From the NCBI RefSeq assembly GCF_000165425.1, contig NW_001798955.1, positions 248,001 to 312,000 of the forward strand: 64,000 bases of DNA, written 5' to 3'. Positions 25,327 through 37,426 of this stretch are shown piece by piece. The stretch's first letter is position 1. Each line of letters begins with the position of its first letter. The notes under the pieces were generated by a model. The model had not been told where the DNA came from and made no database searches. It saw only the letters and a list, made by a program, of their open reading frames with translations. The position numbers and the translations under genes were made by a program. This stretch comes from Paramecium tetraurelia. Its lineage: Eukaryota > Ciliophora > Oligohymenophorea > Peniculida > Parameciidae.

Positions 25327-27513
25327 ATGTTAAATTAAACATTAAATGATGCTTAAATAGTGGCTGGTATTGACAATTAATAGCAGAAGGTAATTTACAT
25401 TTCTCTATTGTCTTAGAATCATTGTGTATATAATTGTGAAGTCTATCCGAATGGTGAAAAGCCACTATTATTAATGTGCACATAATATTTGGCTGTAGAT
25501 GATAAATTAAAATGGAATGTGTTTTTAAGTTATGTGCGCACTTTAGGTATCTAGGATTAACATCGATTAGGGCTGAAAGTGGACCGACAGTTCTATGCCA
25601 ATTTGCGAAAGATTTATGAACAGATATTCACTCATTGCTAAGAAGAAGATCTCATATTATTGGAGTCCTAGTTTGGTAAGCCTGCAGAAGGCTATCAAGA
25701 TAATCAATTATAAGAAATTTTCTTCATGTTTTCAAAATGTTCGCCTTTTAACAATGATGCTAGAACGGGAAGGTTTCTCAAGATTGGTGCTTAATTGGAG
25801 CCAGAAAATCTAGATGATAGGTCCACCGTTGTTGCTGTTCAATTATTCAGAAAGTTTTTTCTCTAATATGCTGATTATAACTTTAAAGTAAAGAACAATT
25901 TAAATTTCAGCAACCAAACCCATTTCACATAATTAAAAATAGCAACGCTATACATTATGATACTACAGTTGTTAGGGAGAAGATAGTTAATATATTGATA
26001 AAGAATGAAGACTTTTTAAATTACATTGAAAAACACACCTCACTTTTTTAGAGTCAATCCTTTTTTGATCAACAAAAGAAGTCAGATCTTTAGAAGGAGA
26101 TTTTGATGAAATTTCTGATTGAAAACACTGATTTACATCACTTCATAATTATGGTATATGATTTATTGAACAAAGTAACTGAAGGAGAATTCAATTCAAC
26201 TCTTATTCTAAAACATATATCCTTGTAAATTCTAGATCCCTTTATACATCCCCTTGCTTTGTCGATTTGTGACTTTTATGAATAAATTTTGGAAGAAGAA
26301 TATGAAGGTACAGAGGATGTCAAGTAAATGAAAGAGAAATATCTGCCGAAAATTACATTTCTCAATATGGATGGATATGATTCAGAATTCAATTACAAAT
26401 TGTTGGATAATTACTCAGATTCATGCCAATACATATCAGTTTTGGATGAAATGTTGGATAGTGACGATAAATCTTAAATGTTTGATTTGGTGACCAAGGA
26501 CAGAAATTGCTTTATGTAGGCCAAAAACTCTTATATCATTCCAATTAGATAGAGTCATAAATAAAAAAGATTAAATGATATGCATTTTAGACACATCTTA
26601 GATCTACTTGTTTATCCTTTGATCAAATCTTTCTAGCCTTAGGTTATTATTTTTAGTTACTCATTTGCATATTTTAATCAAGAATCTGATATCCAATTAT
26701 CTTCCAAATTATTTACAGAAATTACTACTCATTTGTCATTGATCAGTAATTACAAAGTCATTTTTCTACCTAGAATTTTATCATCTGGAGTATAAATTCA
26801 AGATCACAGATTTGAAATTGAACTCCTAAAAACTGACCATAAGAATATCCTATACTATTTGAATATTTATTTAACACACGCTTAGTAAAGTTTTAAGTTT
26901 TTACATCCATCTATTTAATAGAATTGTGAATTATCGCATTATGCAAATTATGCAATGAAAATAGTTAAGAGCAATAGTTTTTATGAAAAGAAAAAGTAAG
27001 GCAATATTACACATTATGTTTTAAATAAAGAAAAGGAAAGATATATGTTTGAAATATTGTCAGGCTTTCTTGAATCCTGTAGAAGTATCATATATTTGGT
27101 TATCTTTAGAATCCTACCTATAAGAAGTTAAGGATAAGGATAAGCGTATGTAAGATCCTAATCTGTAGTGTTAGGATCTATTACAATATAAGTTATCCTA
27201 TGCCAACCTGTTAGATAAACTGTATCAATTCCATCAGAAGCATCTATTCAGCAATTTATTTAAATCAACTTAATAACAAATCCATACTTATAAATTGTTG
27301 TCTAAATAGCATTAAAAAACATAAAGAAGAGAAGATTCCTAATTTGTTTCCTTTTTAGCATAAGATTTAAAAGATTACATTTATGTAATAGAGAATTTGG
27401 TTAACGGTATTATATCCTATTTATAATAGATGAACCTCAATTATTGTAAATATATCTAAGAAGATTATAATCTCCAGTTTATATACACAATAGACTTACA
27501 TAGTACTTTGTGA
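25327..27513 (+). CDS. Large protein, possible degenerate histone-deacetylase-like domain
   Basis: 704 aa after three introns (24, 23 and 25 nt; the last is 27082-27106 region and restores the frame). No confident family. The stretch at about residues 240-450 follows the strand/helix order of the arginase/deacetylase fold: IHYDTTVVREKIVNIL near the start, ITFLNMDGYDSEFNYKLL where active enzymes have a DWDVHHGNGTQ-like strand, then FRHILDLLVYPLIKSF, PQVIIFSYSF (active: P..VIVSAGFD), and VIFLPRIL (vxLLEGGY). The zinc ligands (HH, D.H, D) are not present, so if the assignment is right it is a non-catalytic homolog. The C-terminal 150 residues are helical and Gln-rich. It is followed after 73 bp by the kelch-like gene in the same direction; the two could be one gene if an intron near 27510 was missed. 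Confidence 0.6.
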
Positions 27514-27586
27514 ATTATAAATTGAAAACTATACTTTTTATTAACGTGTTATCATTCATTGATATTCGAGACATTGGAATTGTAAG

Positions 27587-29620
27587 ATGTTTTTAAAAGC
27601 TAATAGATTCAAATAGGATTCATACTAAGTATGTTTGGTGAATTATGAATAATATCTAAACACTGTTCAGAAAACCAATTAAATTTGGGCAGAAATACAA
27701 GTCATCCATGAAACCACTGAGCCCCCTGTATTCTTTAGATCTCTGTGTTTTGATAAATTAAAGAATAACATATATTGTATATATGGCAAAGAGGCCAAGA
27801 ATAATACCCTATGTGATTCGATAGACACATACAATTTTGAAAAAGTATCTAATTCCTTCAATATTAGCAAACATATAAAACCATATATAGAGACAAAAAT
27901 ACAAAAAAGGAGAGTGACACTTATTTTGCCAGAGCATACGCTTCCTCGGCTGTATTCTCATTTGGCCAATAATAAAAGACTTGTTCTGAAGTGTGGACCT
28001 TTGGAGGATCATTTCTGTACGTATATCAAATAAAGTTAGAGGACATTATAATCAAGAATTCCAGAACATGGGATTTTGCAATTTAGTTGAAAGATTGTTC
28101 ATAAGTGAAGGGTCGTACCGATCTGAAAAAATCAATAAGGAATTAATAGTTCCATTATCTATGAGACCTATGTATGGATCCTTGATGCTAAGTGTGTAGT
28201 AAAATATTTTATTGAGATTCATAGAGACAACGATGAATCTGCTATCTTGATTATCGGTGGATCATAAAATGAACTACTTGTAAATATGGAATAATAAGAA
28301 TACATTGGATACAAATTTTAATAGATTGATAATCAATATTATGTGAGTGCCATCACTAATCGAGGGTAAAAGATAAATCCCATAAGTTTTTATTCGCAAA
28401 ACTAAAACATCTATTCAGTTCAAGATAAGATCTATATTTTGAATGATGCCACTCAAATATTAGGAAAATCCTATAGGTGGAATAATGAAACCAACGAATT
28501 AGAAGAAACTGATCCCTTTTCTCCTTATGGTATATTAAGCATAACTACTCTCAAAATTTCAAACAATTTATCTTCATAGGAGATATTTTAGAAAAAGAAA
28601 ATCTCTATTATCAGTATTGATGCCAAGAATGTCATCTTGAATGGCCCTTAAGTTGAATAGCCATTCGCTCAAATGCATAAGGCTATGAAATTCTTATATA
28701 AAGAATAAGATAATGTGAACTATTAAGCAAGAATTATATTTTAAGACAATAATAATAATGAGATAGTTGGTTTAATTAAAAATTTCTAATTAACCAGATA
28801 CATATATTTATATGTAAATATCAAATAAGATGAAAATGTACAATAAGGCTACCTAAAGCCATGTTCAATTTGTGTTAGCTATTCAAACAAAAGTCTTTAC
28901 TTGCTTACCACAAATATTGAAAATGGATTTGTCTATTTTACTATTTATAGTTATCAAATAAATCAATTGATTTAAGATATCAATTTGTCATTAAATAAAA
29001 ACAACACCAAATTAGTATTGAATGTGTATACCATTTTTGCTAAAGTTGTAATGCATCTACCAAATAATGTGGAAAAGATCTTCAAACAATTAACATGTGA
29101 CAATGAAAATCTATATTTGATAGGGGGATACATGGGACTTATTTATTAGTAAAATGACCTTGATTTGATATTACTTCAAGGATAGCAAACATATAAATAT
29201 CATAAACATATTGAAAATGGCAACAATAATAATTTCAAAATTCCCTTTGACAATCCTGAATAAAATTCCACATTCGGATAAAGCAATAAGTATATGTATG
29301 AATTTCCATATATTATTTGGACTGCTAAAGACCAAATTCTAATCATAGAAAAGGAATTTAAACAGAAGTTCTTTAGCGAAGTAATTGATCGAGTCCATCA
29401 TGATTTTAAAATTTGGATAACTAAATTTGAAATTTAAATGAACGAATCTTGGGAACAAGGAATTTTAGTTCTTCCATCCTTCTTACTTACTAAAGCATAT
29501 GTAGAGATGACATCCTAAGTTATCACTGATAAATTGAAAGAATAAATTTAACATAGAAAATTGGATTTGTTTCTATAAAATACAAATACTGAAGTAATTG
29601 TTATTATTAACTTAGTTTGA
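27587..29620 (+). CDS. Kelch-like / beta-propeller protein
   Basis: 661 aa, two introns (23 nt GTATCTAATT...TATTAG and 25 nt GTACCGATC...ATAAG). Repeats of about 50 residues fit kelch blades: SLCFDKLKNNIYCIYGKEA with DSIDTYNFEKQ, SSAVFSFGQQQKTCSEVWTFGG, and SAILIIGGSQNELLV; later ENLYLIGGYMGLIYQ. The classical GG then Y..W pattern is diluted, so the blades were recognised mainly by the IYxxGG and xVWxF units. Such propellers are protein-interaction platforms. ATG at 27587 is the only one in frame after an upstream TGA. Confidence 0.65.
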
Positions 29621-29705
29621 AACAATTGTGAAAATAGTCGATTACATCTCAATTGATTAACGAATAATATTGACATGTGCAGTACAAGTGTTAAATTTTA
29701 TCTAA

Positions 29706-29990
29706 ATGCTGAGCTTTGAATTTTCACTCGAAAATTAAGAGGAGTATTTATTATAATACAAATACAATGGAACCCATTAATAACATTAACATGCTCGCAG
29801 ATACTCAGTTCCAATATTTATCCCCAAAGTTACACTCCTGGTGACAACTCAAAAATAAGCTGTTATCGAAGGGTATCAAATTTATGATCCTGTGAATGAA
29901 CATTAAACCATCAGATAATAAAACTAAAGCTAAATCATTGTAAAAATGAAAGAATAAATCAAAGTTTATAATCTAATCCCCTAAACCTGA
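29706..29990 (+). CDS. Small hypothetical protein
   Basis: Intronless, 94 aa. MLSFEFSLENQEEYLLQYK at the start, a His/Gln/Arg cluster, then VPIFIPKVTLLVTTQKQAV and EGYQIYDPVNEHQTI. Noticeably richer in G/C than the flanks and ends at TGA 29988-29990. It reads like a small all-beta domain; no family recognised. Confidence 0.45.
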
Positions 29991-30863
29991 AAATATCGAT
30001 TACAGATTTATTTATTTCAAACTTTATTCATTTCTTTATATTATCTTAATAATACTAATTCCTCAGAATCTAAGAAAGTTATTAAGGGAACCCTTTCCCA
30101 GAATCACAAATGATAATATATGAAATGTTATATTTGTCGAACTGTACTAAAAAATATTCGTGTTTGCCAATACTAACAACCGTAATTTAATATAAAATGA
30201 GTATTTCAAAAATTAGACCAAATTAAAGAGAGACCACTTAGAAAATGAAATTTTGCTACTCATAGATTTTACAATTTTATGGAAATGATCACATGTTAAG
30301 AAAGTTCAATCATAAAACACTTATTGTTATTATTGCAAAATTTACCTACTAACCACATTTTCTCTTAATGTGTATAAATTAAGCAAATTATTATTAGTTT
30401 ATTGATAGTAATAATAGTATACATATCGTTTAAGTAAATTTGCCAATCTTCTTTGATCGAATATACTTGTAAAATACAATTAATAATATATTATAGATTG
30501 TATAAATTATTTATTAAGACTGGCAAGCCTTAATTGAGAAAAAGTACTTTTATGCAAACCTTAAAGCATAATACATATTTATAAAATGAAATTTACTCCA
30601 ATCACATACTGATATTTAGGCAATTTTTATCCTTATTAATTATATAGGATTGATATAAAAATAAATATATTTTTTATTTCTTTTATAATTTCTTGATTTA
30701 TATATGAACGAATAAACTTAGGTTATATGTCTAAGTTTGCTTCAGTATGAAATCAAGTTTAGCCTTTTTACTTATAACATCTTAAATTTTTTATATAACT
30801 TATTTAAGAATTCAGATTTATCGTAAAATTCTGAAAAGTTTCTTGAATATTTGATCTGGCGTA
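29991..30863. other. Long AT-rich region with one weak open frame
   Basis: About 870 bp. A plus-strand frame from ATG 30110 to TGA 30587-30589 (159 codons) is open with the ciliate code, but its composition is as AT-rich as the surroundings and the translation (rich in I, Y, N, Q) shows no domain. With one stop codon in such DNA, a frame of this size can arise by chance, so it is listed as doubtful. The last 270 bp before 30864 show nothing. Confidence 0.4.
30110..30589 (+). CDS. Doubtful ORF
   Basis: 159 codons without TGA in an AT-rich intergenic stretch. No intron-like element, no domain. A segment NLPIFFDRIYLQNTINNIL and DWQALIEKKYFYANLK near the C-terminus look more protein-like than the rest. 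May be a remnant of a lost duplicate or chance. Confidence 0.2.
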
Positions 30864-31732
30864 ATGTTTGAATAAGTGAGCAATTCTCGGTTAGATGATA
30901 TTAATTATGAAATGAAATATTACAATAATAAATTTCTAGATGTTAAATTATCAGGGAAATTTATGGGTTCGAAAAAATTATGTATTAGGCAATAGGGTAA
31001 ATCATACTTGATATAATTTAATAAGACCTAATATCCTTTGTTTTTGGGGACAGTAGCTGGGACGCTTTTGCTTTACTTATATTGTGATTTTGTTTTACTC
31101 CAAAAATATTGTGAGATCCCAAATTTAAGTAAAGTAATTGTAACATTTCAGATACTATCAATTTATTCAATGTTCAAGGTCAATATGACAGGTAAAGTAA
31201 CACCTTTTAGATTTTAGAACCAGGAGTTCAAATGCAAACGATTTAAGATGATAAATATTTTGATGGCAAATTGTGTGAAAAATGCAAAGCCATTAAAATT
31301 GATCGTTGTTATCATTGCAAATTTTGTGATCATTGTGTAAACGATTTTGAAGCGCATTGTTTTTTGATGGCAACTTGCATAGGCAGGAGAAATATAAAAT
31401 ATTTGTTAGGGCTAGTCACATTTACAGGGATAGCGTTATACTTATTATTACTTATTTTGATTTATAAATGTAGAAGTCACTCTAATAATTATAGTATTTG
31501 TATCGGATTGTAAGAAAGAGCTAACCTTTATTATTCTAAATATTGTGAGTCTGGTTTTGACATTGGTTCACTTGAATCCGTTTATATATACGACTTGGAG
31601 AAATGCATCATAAGTAATGAAAATCTTAAGTTTATAGAATTGGACAAAAAAAGAAATGAATAGAACCAAATTCAATGGATCACTTTCATATATTTATAAT
31701 AATTACAAATAATTCTTTACTCGATTTTATGA
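30864..31732 (+). CDS. DHHC-family (palmitoyltransferase-like) membrane protein with altered motif
   Basis: 281 aa, one 23-nt intron near 31134. Four hydrophobic segments (two around 60-95, YLLGLVTFTGIALYLLLLIL, and WITFIYLQQLQIIL). Between TM2 and TM3 lies the Cys-rich domain: LCEKCKAIKIDRCYHCKFC, then DHCVNDFEAHCFLMATCIGRRN. The zinc-binding Cys/His framework and the CIGRRN end match DHHC acyltransferases, but the catalytic tetrad that should read DHHC is EAHC (codons at 31349-31360). Cys, the acyl carrier, is kept; the Asp and first His are lost. The usual TTxE motif after TM3 is also not visible. Activity is therefore uncertain. The C-terminus may be longer if a frameshift or intron near 31730 was missed. 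Confidence 0.8.
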
Positions 31733-31940
31733 TAGTTAATTATATGCAAGTTTTATGTAATATTGAATCATTATTATGTGTAAATACCATTGTTAAATAC
31801 ATTGTTAATTTATGCTTCAATTAAAAAGGAGTTCTAATATTTCATGTTTTATTGAATAAAAATATTTTGAATTTGTTATAATTTCTTTAAGTCTTAAATT
31901 CTGATCGCGCAATTTTAATTTAAGAAATAATAAATATAAA

Positions 31941-32657
31941 ATGAAAATTAATAATAATATTCCAAATTATCTAAAATTACCACATATTGGACATTAATGG
32001 AAATTCTTGAAAAACATAGAACTAAGTACATTTACTAATAGCAGTATGGAATAATCATGCAAAAATAATAATAGCAGTTTGATGACTCATAGTAATGTGG
32101 GTCCTAATCGAACTTAATATGAAGAAACTCCATAAAATAAGAAAAAAAGATTGATAAAAAGTTAATCTATAGATGTCGATTAATAATTGTATTAAATTGA
32201 TTCAGTAAGAGAATCGAATTGTGATTAAGTGAAAAAGATAGCAGAGAATCTAATTAAATAATACGATAACGTGAAAGTCTCTGAAAAATAGAAGAGTGCT
32301 TTAATGCTCAAAAAACAATTGACTCTTAATAACTAAATAGTGTAAAAACCACATCTTGATAAATGTTAATCATTATATCAATTGTAAAATGAAAAAAAAT
32401 AGAACGCTAAGTAACCTGAAACCAGTGAAATCAATTCATTTACTCAATTTTTTCAAATAGTTTAAAATCAAGAATAAAGCAAAGTTAAGAAAAGAAAATG
32501 TTAAATCAACTTTTTCAAGAAGAGTTAATCTATGGATACTATAGATGTAGTAGAACACCAGAAAAAGATCACAAAATTACTTTTACAATAAAAAATTAGA
32601 ATTAAACCTAAGTTCTCTTCAACGATTAACATCTAGGATCTCCTTTAGTAAAATTGA
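31941..32657 (+). CDS. Hypothetical Lys/Gln/Asn-rich protein
   Basis: Intronless, 238 aa. MKINNNIPNYLKLPHIGHQW then low-complexity, strongly basic sequence with patches such as KKKRLIKSQS and KVKKRKCQINFFKK. No fold or membrane segment. Could be a nuclear or cytoskeletal disordered protein; not recognised. Ends 34 bp before the next gene on the same strand. Confidence 0.55.
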
Positions 32658-32690
32658 AATAAATTAAATGAATTAAAATTATTATCAAAT

Positions 32691-33984
32691 ATGTTAATCT
32701 CGAAGACAGATAATGATGATCAATAAGAAGGTGTAGTTGATCCAAAATTACCAGTTTGTCCAAATTGTGGTTCCGCAAAAGAGGGCATTTTAGAATAAGG
32801 ACCATCTCCTGCATCATTCATAATTTCTCTGATATGCCTTTACTATTGTGGAATTTGGTCCGTGTTGCTTATTCCATTAGTATTTTAATCAACTAAAGTA
32901 ATAATTTTAGATCTACATATAGGTAATAATAAAAAGGTGTTAGTATTGTAATTAAGAATTAGAAAAAAGGAATTATTTTCAATTACCAAATATAAATGAT
33001 TAAGTTATGCAATTTAAATTTGGTAATTGTATGATAGTGGCTTCTAGGAAATATGCATTGATTCTATTGGGCATAATATTTTTGTTATTCTTTTATTTTT
33101 AATAATAAATAGAAAAAGAGCCTATAAAAATTGAGATTGATTATCCTACTGATAAATCCTGGATGGATTTCTTATAACTTTGTGGGAAATTTTAGTTTGT
33201 TGAGAATGGACTTAAGGCAAGACATCAATTTGAAACTAACTTTAAAGGTAAAATTGTTGCTTGGAATGGGTATGGCTTTATTTTATATTTTAGGATTTAT
33301 GTCAAAACTAAATCTAATAATGATATGAATTATTCATACAGTCATTGGGTTTATATTAAAATGGATCCAACAGAATCAACAGATGACATACCAGATGTTG
33401 TATTAGGTGTAAATTCATAATAATATTCAATTGAAAAATTTAACCTTTTAGAGCAAGGATAATCAATCAATTTTAATGCAAAATTTATATCATTAGGATC
33501 TGAATATAATTTTCACATTTTAGAGCTAAAATAATTAGAAATTAATACTTCAGAGAGTTTAGTGGATATAAAATAGATAAAAAAATTTACTTTGATTATG
33601 GATTAATCATAATAGCTTAAACAAACCAAACTGCAGGATTCATTAAAGCGTATGATTCATATGTATTAACCAAGGAGAAATGATAGTCAATCTGATAATT
33701 AAAATAATGTTTTTAGGATGGGATTAAGTGCTGAGGAAATCTAAAAAATTGAAGAAGATATTGAAGAATTATAAAAATAATTGGAATTAGAGGACCAATA
33801 AGAAAATGAATAAGTTGTTGATTAAAGCTCACAAATTAAGAATGATTAACTTGAAGATAAAGTATAAAAAGAAGAAAAAGATAGGGATATGACTTAAAAA
33901 CTTGAAAATAATTAGGATAAATAAGTTGAGAAGGAAGAGTCTACAAAAGATAGTTCAATTGAGAGCAATTTAGATTAATAATGA
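32691..33984 (+). CDS. LITAF-like zinc ribbon fused to wolframin-type OB domain
   Basis: 422 aa, one 25-nt intron (GTAATAATTTTAG...CATATAG). Residues about 20-90 form a LITAF-like module: CPNC, a hydrophobic membrane-embedded stretch (FIISLICLYYCGIWSVLLIP), then CQYC after the intron. A TM helix follows (YALILLGIIFLLFFYF). The next 100 residues, SWMDFLQLCGKFQF, then HQFETNFKGKIVAWNG, resemble the C-terminal Cys-rich/OB domain of wolframin (SW..Y..YCG......FCS.L.G..V.W.G), the ER-lumenal part of that protein. The C-terminal 110 residues are an acidic Glu/Gln coiled coil. The single frame spans both modules. LITAF proteins act at late endosomes, wolframin in the ER; the fusion's job is unknown. 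Confidence 0.7.
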
Positions 33985-34036
33985 GAATGAGAAAAATATA
34001 AAATTTGAGAATAATTGTTATTTAATTAATTAATAA

Positions 34037-34243
34037 ATGGAATTTCTCAGCGATCTTGATTTTTTACCAGGAAGCATTAATCCAAAGTTGAAGGGTTTAA
34101 TATATCTCATCACAATAATACATGCATTGGCTGTGCTTATATGGATTGTATTATTGTGTAGAGCATAAGGAAGAAAGACAAATTCTTTTCAAAGTTATGT
34201 GGAATAAGTGATGGGTGAGGAAACCAAAATTAAGCATCATTGA
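34037..34243 (+). CDS. Small single-pass membrane protein
   Basis: 68 aa, intronless. A lone TM helix, LIYLITIIHALAVLIWIVLL, follows a short acidic head with PGSINPKLKG, then a Cys/Arg and a hydrophilic tail. Lumen/cytosol orientation by positive-inside is uncertain. No family recognised; size and layout recall SMIM-type microproteins. Its 3' end approaches the convergent membrane-protein gene at 34297. Confidence 0.5.
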
Positions 34244-34296
34244 GTAATTGTAATTTATTTACAACAACATTATAATAACAACACATATATTAATTA

Positions 34297-36253
34297 TCAA
34301 TCATTTTATTTTATATGCGGTTTTTCGTGGGTTTTATATGTTGTGATTATATTTTAATATTTTGAATCATTTAAAATTTGGACATCGTTTACTTCAAATT
34401 AACATAAGAATAATTACAATTACATGAGTCATTCTATAAATCTGATTCAATGAGGCTATCAAATAGATTTCTTAGATCCTAATCTAAATGAATTAGAATT
34501 CTTTGGTCCAACTATTCTTAATTATTCAGTTTCTTTATTTTCTTATAAGCCTTGTAAGCCTCTTGAACCTTCATTTCATGTGTTAGTTCTTCTTTCAGAA
34601 GATATGAAAACTCTATTTGTCGTTCTTGGTTCTACAATAGTTTATCGTTTGAATTAAGTATTAAAGAATCCGAAACACAGGGTTTTGGAAAATAATTAAA
34701 CAATTTCAACTAGTTTTCAGTGAATAAAACCATCTTTAACTTATCTATTTCAAATAATTTGTGCAATATAAACTATATATATCTAACTAATTACTGTTAT
34801 GTCCAATTTCTATAGTATTTTTCTTTGACTGTATTCAAATTGCTTTCTTTGCTTCTTTTAACTACCAAAAATGAAACCACATAAATCAGATAGGTTCAAT
34901 TTTAGTAAAGTTTTTCTCTCCCTTAAGAATTATGCAATTTAAGTAGTATCTGATATTTTTTCTATTTACAACTTTTAAGTAGTAAAAGATTTCTTAATTG
35001 TTGATTTAGACTGAGGAGGACTAAGTAAATTACTTCTATTCTAGGATATGGAACAATCATCGAGAATTGCATTTGTTTTGTATGAGAATGTGAAAAACTT
35101 ATTAATCAAACTTAATTCCATAAACCCTTAGATAAATGGCATAATGAGAATTGAGATTATAAAATACATAGCTTGCCAAAGACCTCCTATTGTACCTATT
35201 ATATCTTGAATCTTGGGATATGATCTATTATAAAAGGTTTATCTAAATAACAATGAACTACAACCTAGGATCTAATTGATAAACATATTCTATCAGCTTA
35301 TTTGTATCAACTGCATCTGACGACTCCTTTTCTAGGTAATTCTAGTAACTATTTCGTTCTTAAAGATCCTCGATGAATAAACCAACATCTGTTTGAACAT
35401 ATACAGTCTTATGGTATGCAATTATAGTCTTTTAGGTTTTCTAGGCAAATATGGCCGAACCTTGACGAATAGATGGAACAAAGAATTCTTCAGGTTTCTT
35501 CAAATCTAACAGTTAATCTTGCACATAATAAACTAGTAATCCTCCTGGAAAATTTGCTTGGATGTAGTCTTTTGGGTAACAGGTATTATTTTCACTTTTG
35601 TTTTAACACACAAGCAAATTGAATTTAAGATATCTAAACTCATTAGAGGCAGCTGATCCTTGAATAGACTATAGAATATGGATTAACATATTACAAAAGG
35701 ATTTGCTATCCATTCATCCTGATTTATGCAATAAATATTACTTTTATTAAATTGTTAAAAATAAGCTTTTTAAAATTATGCCTCAAAATTACTATCTTCA
35801 CAATTATTCATACTATAATTAAAACATTCTTAAGTTATTTTTCTGGTTTCAGTATCTCTCTTCCTATAACATTAGGTAAACTACAAACTAAATAGGGTAT
35901 CAAGCCCATAAATGTTGTCCAGGTTGAATTTATTTACGCTTATTACAAAAGTAAAATTGTTTGGCATAAGTATAAAATTCTTAGAAAATACAAATTATAA
36001 TTACTGGAGTTTCTTATTCTTATTGATCAGAGGAGACTACCGAGGGATTTGTTTTTTGAATAACATCCACAATATTGTTAATTGCTAATATTAAAGAAAG
36101 TGTAATTAAAATCAGGGACATAATTATTCCAAGGGGAGTAAAGAATTTATCATTTTTATTAATTCTTAGTTATACTTCTTATGCAAAGAGATCTAAATTT
36201 TACAAAAGGGAGCAGATCTTTTTACTGTAATTATTTCTTTCAACTTTTTACAT
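34297..36253 (-). CDS. Ciliate-specific two-TM protein family member
   Basis: About 610 aa with five introns (25, 26, 22, 22 and 26 or 32 nt). N-terminal cytosolic head ICSLLQNLDLFAQEVQLRIN then FFTPLGIIMSLILITLSLILAIN (TM1). A large extracytosolic domain follows, with CQNKSENNTC and CYPKDYIQANFPGGLLVYYV, PSIRQGSAIFAQ, and TM2 (MYFIISILIMPFIQGFMEL) preceded by IQDIIGTIGGLWQ. The head LDLFG..V.L..N......T..G and the IGG motif before TM2 are shared by a large family of Paramecium and Tetrahymena transmembrane proteins without assigned function. The C-terminal cytosolic tail is helical and Lys-rich. The 3' end is uncertain because of the last intron. Confidence 0.65.
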
Positions 36254-36434
36254 TAATTTAAATTCAAGAAATCATAGTTTAATGATAATTTAATCACAAA
36301 ATATTCTTTAAGTTATTTCACATACTATTTTCGTATCACATAATTATAATCGCTAAAGCTAATAGATAATGATTTTATTATAGAATTACCGATTATTCAT
36401 TTATTATTAATTAATTTATAATTCCTTTAAGTTA

Positions 36435-37360
36435 ATGCTTGATTATCTCTACCTCGTAATAGAATTATATGGTCTTAGAACCGTGCTTTATTTTGTATTT
36501 TTGTTACTAGGAGAAATATATAAATGCTTGTAACCATTTCCAAATCTTAAGAAAAAATATGGGTAGGATTGTTGGGCAGTAGTTACAGGGGCAACAGATG
36601 GAATTGGAAAAGCTTATTGTTAAGAATTAGCGAAATAAAATGTTAATGTTTGTATGATTATCAGAAATAAAGAAAAAGGAGATAAATTAGTTTAGGAATT
36701 AAGTGCTAAATCTACGTCTAAGTTTAGAATTGTTATAGCTGATTTCTTACAATGTGCAGAAGTAGATTTCTTTGATAAAATTTATGAGTAAATCAAGGAT
36801 CTCGATATAGGAATACTTATAAATAATGTTGGAGTTTCAATGGTATATTCTTAATTCCTATTCATAAGAAAAACCCTTTTGAGAGACAACAAGAATCTGA
36901 CATTCGATAAATGCTTACAATAAATATATTCCCTGTGGTTTTCCTGACAAAAAAAGTTCTGCCAATTATGAAACAAAGAAAAAGTAGATCTGCTATCATC
37001 AATCTATCATCTGTTGCAGGTAGATTGCCATTGCCTTATCATTAAACCTATTCTGCAACAAAAGCTTTTGATGATCATTTTTCATAATCTTTAGCGATAG
37101 AAGTTGAGGGAATAGATATATTGTCACATCGACCATTTTTTGTTACTACTCCTTTGACAAATTATGAAAAGGAGGCTGGAGCAATTACACCAGAATAATG
37201 TGCTCGAGGAGGATTATAAAGATTGGGTTTGGAAGTAACAAGCCATGGATATTGGTATCACAGGGTCATGGGAGTTTTATTAACTTATATCATACCTTAA
37301 TCTATTAGAACAAAGTAATTGAAGTAAGTTTTGATTAAAAGAGCAAAAAAGAATCAATGA
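36435..37360 (+). CDS. Very-long-chain 3-oxoacyl-CoA reductase (HSD17B12/KAR-like), copy 1
   Basis: 299 aa, one 26-nt intron after SVGVSM-type block (GTATATTCTTAATTCC...CATAAG). TM-like N-terminus, then Rossmann fold with TGATDGIG cofactor loop, LINNVGVS, the catalytic Ser in INLSSVAG and YSATK tyrosine-lysine pair. The LYFVFLLLGEIYKCLQPFP start and GQDCWAVVTGATDGIG match the ER KAR/HSD17B12 group that carries out the second step of fatty acid elongation. It is the first of a head-to-tail pair with the gene at 37427 (about 70 bp apart). Confidence 0.93.
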
Positions 37361-37426
37361 TCCTAAGGTTTTGTGTTAAAATTTAAGGAAATTTTACAAA
37401 ATAAATACAACATTATTTATTTAATT

